Source: Akebia trifoliata
Lineage: Eukaryota; Streptophyta; Magnoliopsida; Ranunculales; Lardizabalaceae
DNA: 64,000 nucleotides
Direction of reading: 5' to 3'
Assembly (NCBI GenBank): GCA_017979445.1
Contig: CM030713.1
Location: forward strand, 24,845,163 to 24,909,162
Positions within the stretch are counted from its first letter, which is position 1. Each line of letters begins with the position of its first letter. Of this stretch, positions 59,091 to 64,000 are shown piece after piece. The notes below the pieces were generated by a model, which saw only the letters and a program-made list of their open reading frames with translations, had not been told where the DNA came from and ran no database searches. Position numbers and translations under genes: made by a program.

Positions 59091-60480
59091 ATGAATGTTA
59101 TAGGAACTTATAGCACATATAGGAAATCCACTCCTAATTTGTATAGTCAAACATACCATACTGACAATAGGTTCCAACCCAATTTTTCTTATCAACAAAA
59201 TGAACCTATTCAATTGAGAGGTTTTCTAGGTTTTCAAAAAAATTACAACCTCTAGTCTCATTCCAATGCAAACCTATCTTTGGTTCCACAACCATCTTAC
59301 TCTTTACGTCAAAAATTTAATCAACGAGTGATCGTTGTTGACCCTATAATCAATTACTCCCCTCTATTGCTCAAGCAAACTTTCCATTAGAATCAATGAT
59401 GGCAGAGTTGTTAAAGCAACAATTGCAAATCATGCAATAACAAATCCAAACCAACTAGAATTAGTCTTTGATCAATCAAGTTAATGTGCAAGCAATTAAC
59501 AAACTAGAAGTTCAGTTGGATCAACTAGCTTCATCTCTCGGGGAGAGAAACAAAAGGCAATTTTTAAAACAAACAGTGCCCAATCCTAGAGGAACTGTCC
59601 TTAGGGGACAGTATGAAATAACAAGTCAAACAGGTTCCTTTAATGACTTTGTTCAAGCCATCCACATCTTACGATCCAATAAATTAGTAGACAATAAAGT
59701 AGACATGCCTAAGGAAGTTCTAACTAAAGGAACAACCTCCAGTGCACCTTTTACAGACAAAGAGGACCAGTCAAAAGAAACACTTCCATTACTCGAAACT
59801 CAAATAACCATTCTCAAAGCCTCATTCCCACATAGACTCATAGACAACAAAAAAAGAAAATAATTGGAAGGGATTCTAAAAGTTTTCAAAAATGTTGATA
59901 TCAATATCGCATTCCTTGACACAACCCGTCAAATTCCCTCTAACGCCAAATTTCTCAAAGATCTTACTACCATAAAACGAAGAACTCATGTGCCAAGAGA
60001 AGCTATGATGATAGCCTAGTTTTCTTGTCTGATTCAACAGACAATCGTTTATAAATTAAAGTACCCTGGTTTTCCTATAATTTTTGTGCACATCGAAGAC
60101 ACGATGATAAAGAAATGTCTACTAGATCTTGGGACTAGTGTGAATCTTCTTCCTTTTTTTTGTCTACCAGCAACTAGGTTTGGGAGAACTCAAACCTACG
60201 AATATCACTTTGAGTCTAGCAGATATATCAAGGAAGATTTTTAAGGGAATAGTTGAGGATGTGATCATCAAAATGAAAGATTTCTACTTCCCTGCCGACT
60301 TTGTGGTTCTTGACACTGAACCTGTCATCAACTCAAATACTTACGTTCCAATCATTCTAAGAAGACCATTTTTAGTCATTTCTAATGCAAGTCATCAAGT
60401 GTTTCAACGGGATCATGACCCTAACATTTGGGGGGCATGAAGGTCAAAATGAATGTCTTCCACAATAAATTCCACTCCAT
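59091..60480 (+). pseudogene. Athila-type gag end and protease, copy B
   Basis: Contains the empty site of the complete Tat/Ogre-type insertion (ACAACCTCTAG at 59245-59255). 59468-59863 is open (NKLEVQLDQLASSLGERNKRQ). The protease has LLDLGTSVNLLP (DLGTS at 60125-60139), then LGLGELKPTNITLSLADIS, VEDVIIKMKDFYFPADFVVLDTEP and RRPFLVISNAS (open 60180-60440). The frame breaks once between the active site and the flap region. Confidence 0.8.
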
Positions 60481-61017
60481 TGATATGGATGATCTGGAAG
60501 AGGTCAACATGATTGACACTTTATTTAGTAGTACTTTTGAGGAAGCAAAAAATAAGGATTCGCTAGAAGAGTATTTTGATTAATTTGGCCTAGAGTTTGA
60601 TACTAAAAAATTTATCCGAGAGGTGAATTGCCTTCTTGAATCCGTTCCAGTGATGGATTAACAACAAAAAATCAAAAGTCTTTTTACTCATTCGCTTTCT
60701 CTATCAATTGAAGAGACTCCCAAGCTTGACTTGAAGCAATTACCTAATACGCTGAAATATGCATTTCTGGGAAAGGATGAGACCTTTCCCATCATCATCT
60801 CCCCTAATATAGAAAAGTCATAAGAAAATTAGTTACTTAACGTTCTACGCGAGTACTATAAAACTATTGGTTGGACCATAATTGATATAAAGGTATCAAT
60901 CTTTCTTTGGTCACGTATTAGATCCACCTTGAGAAAAATTGTAAACCTTCAAAAGAACCACAGAGGAGACTAAATCTGATCTTGCAAGAAGTGGTCTGAG
61001 AAAAAGTCCTCAAATTA
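60481..61017 (+). other. Athila-type protease-RT linker, copy B
   Basis: Decayed polyprotein linker corresponding to 29761-30289; no separate gene. Confidence 0.5.
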
Positions 61018-61974
61018 TTAGATGTGGATATTATATACCCTACCTCTGATAGTAAATGAGTTAGTCCAATTCAAGTTGTCCCGAAGAAGTCGTGTGTTAC
61101 AGTTGTGACAAATCAAGACAATGAACTTATACCTACTCGTGTCAAAACTGGATGACGAGTTTGTATTGACTATCGAAAGCTGAATTCGATGACACGTAAA
61201 GTTCACTTATCTCTCCCATTTATCGATCAAAGGCTAGAATGTCTAGTCAGTCATACCTATTACTGTTTTCTTGATGGATATTTGAGATACAATCAAATCC
61301 CAATTGCCTCTGAAGATCAAGAAAAAACTATGTTTACATATCCATTTGGGACCTTTGCCTATCGACGCATACCCTTCGGGTTATGTAATGCTTCTGTTAT
61401 CTTTCAAAAGTTCATGTTGAGCATTTTCTCCGATATGGTCGAAGAATTTCTTAAAGTCTTCATGGATGATTTTTCTATTTTTGGATCAAGCTTTGATAAT
61501 TGTTTGAACCACCTAAAACTCGTCTTAGCTAGATGTCGCGAGAAACACCTCGTTCTAAATTGGAAGAAGTGCCAATTCATGGTCACCTTTGGGATAGTTC
61601 TAGGACACATTATTTCCCATAAGGGAATTGGGGTAGATAAGGCAAAAGCCGATCTTATCGCTAATCTACCTCTGCCTAAAACTGTGAATGAAATCTACCT
61701 TTTCCTAGGGCATGCAGGGTTTTATAGACGATTCATCAAGCAATTTGGGAAAATTTCAAAACCCATGTGTGATTTTCTAATCAAAGATACAACTTTCGAG
61801 TTTTCTACTGCTTGCTTAACAACATTTGACAAATTAAAAATTGAGTTGACCACAGCACCTATTATTCAACCACCCAATTGGGACCTTCCATTTGAAGTGA
61901 TGTGTGATACATTAGATTATGCAATAGGTGCTGTGTTGGGCCAACGACTTGAAAAACTTCCCAATGTCATTTAG
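61018..61974 (+). pseudogene. Athila-type reverse transcriptase, copy B
   Basis: RVCIDYRKLNSMTRKVHLSL start region, then open from 61189: FLDGYLRYNQIPI, GTFAYRRIPFGLCNAS, VFMDDFSIFGSS (FMDD at 61459-61470), GIVLGH, FLGHAGFYRRFI and PIIQPPNWDLPFEV. Copy B keeps RR..PFG where copy A has RC..PCG, but has lost the Ser-Gly of DGYSG. A stop interrupts at 61153-61155, before RVCIDYRK. Confidence 0.88.
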
Positions 61975-62253
61975 TACGTAAGCAAGACGTTAAATGATGC
62001 CCAACCCAACTACTCCACCACTGAGAAGGAACTACTTACATTAGTTTTTGCCTTGGATAAATTTTGCTCATATTTAATCGGATCCAAAGTAGTAATATTC
62101 ACCAACTAAGTAGCACTGAAATTCCTTCTTGCTAAGAAGGATGTAAAAATGAGGTTAAGACGATGGATCCTCCTCCTTTAAGAATTTGATCTCGAAATTA
62201 GAGGCAAGAAATAATGTAAAAATGTGATCGCAGACTACTTATCCAAACTAGTG
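61975..62253 (+). pseudogene. Athila-type RNase H, copy B
   Basis: YVSKTLNDAQPNYSTTEKEL, LDKFCSYLIGSKVVIF, then stops at the same TDH and LLQEFD positions as copy A, ending IADYLSKL. The shared stops predate the duplication or were homogenised. Confidence 0.8.
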
Positions 62254-63685
62254 GTTGAAACTGTTTCTGACTATCTCCTAATTTTTGAAAGTTTTCCTAA
62301 TTACCAAATTATGGTGACTTTTAGTTTTGACACACCTTGGTATGCTAACATTGTCAACTCTCTGGTCACTGGTCAAACATCTACTTCTTGGAATAAACAA
62401 AATTGCTTGCGCTTCCTTGTCCAATCTAAATGGTTTTTTTGAGATGATCCGTATTTATTCAAATACTATCCAAATAAAATAATTTGTCGATGTGTGTCTG
62501 AGAAAGAGCAAAATAATATTCTCAAGTTCTACCACAATCACGCTTGTGGTGGGCATTTTGAAGGAAAGAAAACAGTAGCTAAAATTTTGCAATATAATTT
62601 TTACTGGCTCACAATCTTCCATGACGCTCATCTCTTTGTTAAATCTTATGATCGATGTCAATGTTTAGGAAAAATTAGCTGAAGGAATGAAATGTCCAAA
62701 GAACCTATTATGATCATCGAAATCTTCGATGTATAGGGTATGGACTTCATGGGCCCTTTCCCATTTCACACGGATTTCAATACATCCTAGTTACAGTCGA
62801 ATATATGTCAAAATGGATAGAAGCCTCAGTTTGTCGAACTAATGATCATAAAATTATTGTTCAATTTCTCAATAACACTGTGTTTGCTCAATTCGGAAGT
62901 CGTCGTGCCATCATTAGTGATGGAGGAACACATTTTTGTAATTATGTATTTGAAAGCTTTATGCATAAATATTTCATAACTCATAAGGTAGTCACCTTGT
63001 ATCACCTACAAACTAGTGGGTAAGTTGAAATTTCTAATCAAGAACTTAAAACCATTTTTGAAAGGATTGTCAATCCTCCACAAAAAGATGGGTCTTTACG
63101 ATTAACTCACACTTTGTGAGCCTATAGAACGACTTTCAAAACTCCTATCGGCTTGTCTCTTTATTGGATAATTTTTAGTAAAGCCTATCATCTTCCAGTC
63201 GAACTCGAACATCGAGTTTATTGGTCAATCAAGCATCTGAATTTTTATTTTGTCAAGGTAGGGGAACAAAGAAAACTTCAACTCGTTGAGTTAGAAGAAT
63301 TATGGAATAATGCGTACGATAGTGCTAAACTATACAAAGATCGTATGAAAGTCTAGTATGACAAACATATTCAGAGAAAATCATTTCACTTAAGGCTAAA
63401 AGTGTTACTCTACAACTCTTGCCTTCATCTCTTTCTTGAAAAATTAAAGTCTTAATAGATATGACCCTTTGTGGTCAACATCCACCCTCATGAAAACATC
63501 AAGGTTCTCAATCTGGAAAATGGTAACATTTTCCAGGTTAATGGCCAACGACTTAACTCTCCCAATCTCTCAAGAAAAATACTCATTCTTGAGTAATCTT
63601 GTGTACCAGGATTAAATCCAATTTCATGTCTAGCTGAAGACAATAAACTTTGTGTTATTTCGAGAGGCAACCCTTGATTATTGTA
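62254..63685 (+). pseudogene. Athila-type integrase, copy B
   Basis: Keeps the 51-bp zinc-finger segment lost in copy A (HDAHLFVKSYDRCQ; the first Cys of C-D-x-C is Tyr). CGGHFEGKKTVAKIL, GMDFMGPFPF, SKWIEASVC, RRAIISDGGTHFCN, TSG-stop-VEIS, AYHLPVELEHRVYWSIKHLN and ELEELWNNAYDSAKLYKDRM follow. Stops at several Gln or Trp positions. Not functional. Confidence 0.85.
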
Positions 63686-64000
63686 AATATTCTTTGTAAG
63701 CCATGAAGGACTTTTCTTTCACTCCCTTTTCCCACTTTTGGGGTTTCTAAAAGGGGTAAAAAAATTCTTAGAAGAAATTTTCCTAAAAAAATATTTTCTT
63801 TTTTAAAATTTTCCTGGAAAATATATTTTCTAGGGATTTTCCATGCAGGAAAATTTGGACTCCTTTTAGACCTTAAAACCCTATTCTTTCTCCATCTCTA
63901 TCTCTTTTTCCTAACCAAGCAACTAAAGTCTTACCTCCATTTTTCTTACCCATTTTCTCATTTTTTTTACTCACCTACCATCAAATCATCAAGATTTTTT
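63686..64000 (+). other. Post-pol region of the Athila-type element, copy B
   Basis: Equivalent of 32901-33216; pyrimidine-rich, non-coding, cut by the window end. Confidence 0.5.

Larger units (their letters stand above)
45150..64000 (+). repeat. Segmental duplication, copy B
   Basis: Matches 1-33216 in the same order and orientation but lacks the Tat/Ogre-type solo LTR and complete element. Runs off the right end of the window. Copy B also differs by a (TA)n expansion at about 45484-45550 and by a 51-bp integrase segment that copy A has lost. Confidence 0.97.

Noticed and set aside
1..64000. tRNA, rRNA or snoRNA genes
   Set aside because: No stretch with recognisable tRNA A/B boxes in the right spacing or rRNA sequence was seen by eye; a tRNAscan or Rfam search would be decisive.

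Overview
The window is plant nuclear DNA, almost certainly from a eudicot. It is AT-rich, has spliced genes with GT/AG introns, and carries a wall-associated-kinase-like receptor gene, Athila-type and Tat/Ogre-type Ty3/gypsy retrotransposons, hAT, CACTA-like and foldback DNA elements, and long (TA)n tracts. The species cannot be named from the sequence.

Layout. (1) 1-33278 is copy A of a large segmental duplication. In order it holds: intron 1 of a WAK-like gene (with a hAT element and an antisense LINE fragment), WAK exons 2-4, about 5 kb of gene-free DNA, a CACTA-like stretch, an LTR-like block, and a decayed Athila-type retrotransposon (gag, protease, RT, RNase H, integrase). Copy A alone carries two further insertions: a Tat/Ogre-type solo LTR (12680-14419) and a complete 12.7-kb Tat/Ogre-type element (15794-28529), which itself carries a reversed solo LTR. 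(2) 33279-33378 is a 100-N assembly gap. (3) 33379-44525 is single-copy here: a CCCH zinc-finger retro-pseudogene, a 99-bp tandem repeat, a plant-mobile-domain pseudogene, an RNase H fragment, MITEs, and a foldback array in (TA)n just upstream of a WAK promoter. (4) 44526-64000 holds WAK exon 1 and then copy B of the duplication, without the two Tat/Ogre insertions.

Genes. The one gene that looks intact is the copy-B WAK-like receptor kinase (four exons, 699 aa): signal peptide, galacturonan-binding-type Cys-rich domain, two EGF modules, one membrane span and an RD Ser/Thr kinase. The copy-A gene has a 1-nt deletion in the EGF exon, yet its kinase exon is almost identical to that of copy B. 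All other coding sequence is transposon-derived or pseudogenic.

Main points for a second look. A/B identity is mosaic: long tracts are near-identical, with sharply bounded patches about 8-13% different. The element present only in copy A has LTRs more different from each other (about 6% in the part compared) than most of A is from B. Together these suggest an old duplication partly homogenised by gene conversion, or an assembly/haplotype artefact at the N gap. Other points are a 33-unit 34-bp array whose two unit types have matched changes in both arms of a potential hairpin, and a perfect 46-bp inverted repeat about 425 bp upstream of the intact WAK start codon. No clearly new biological system was found.
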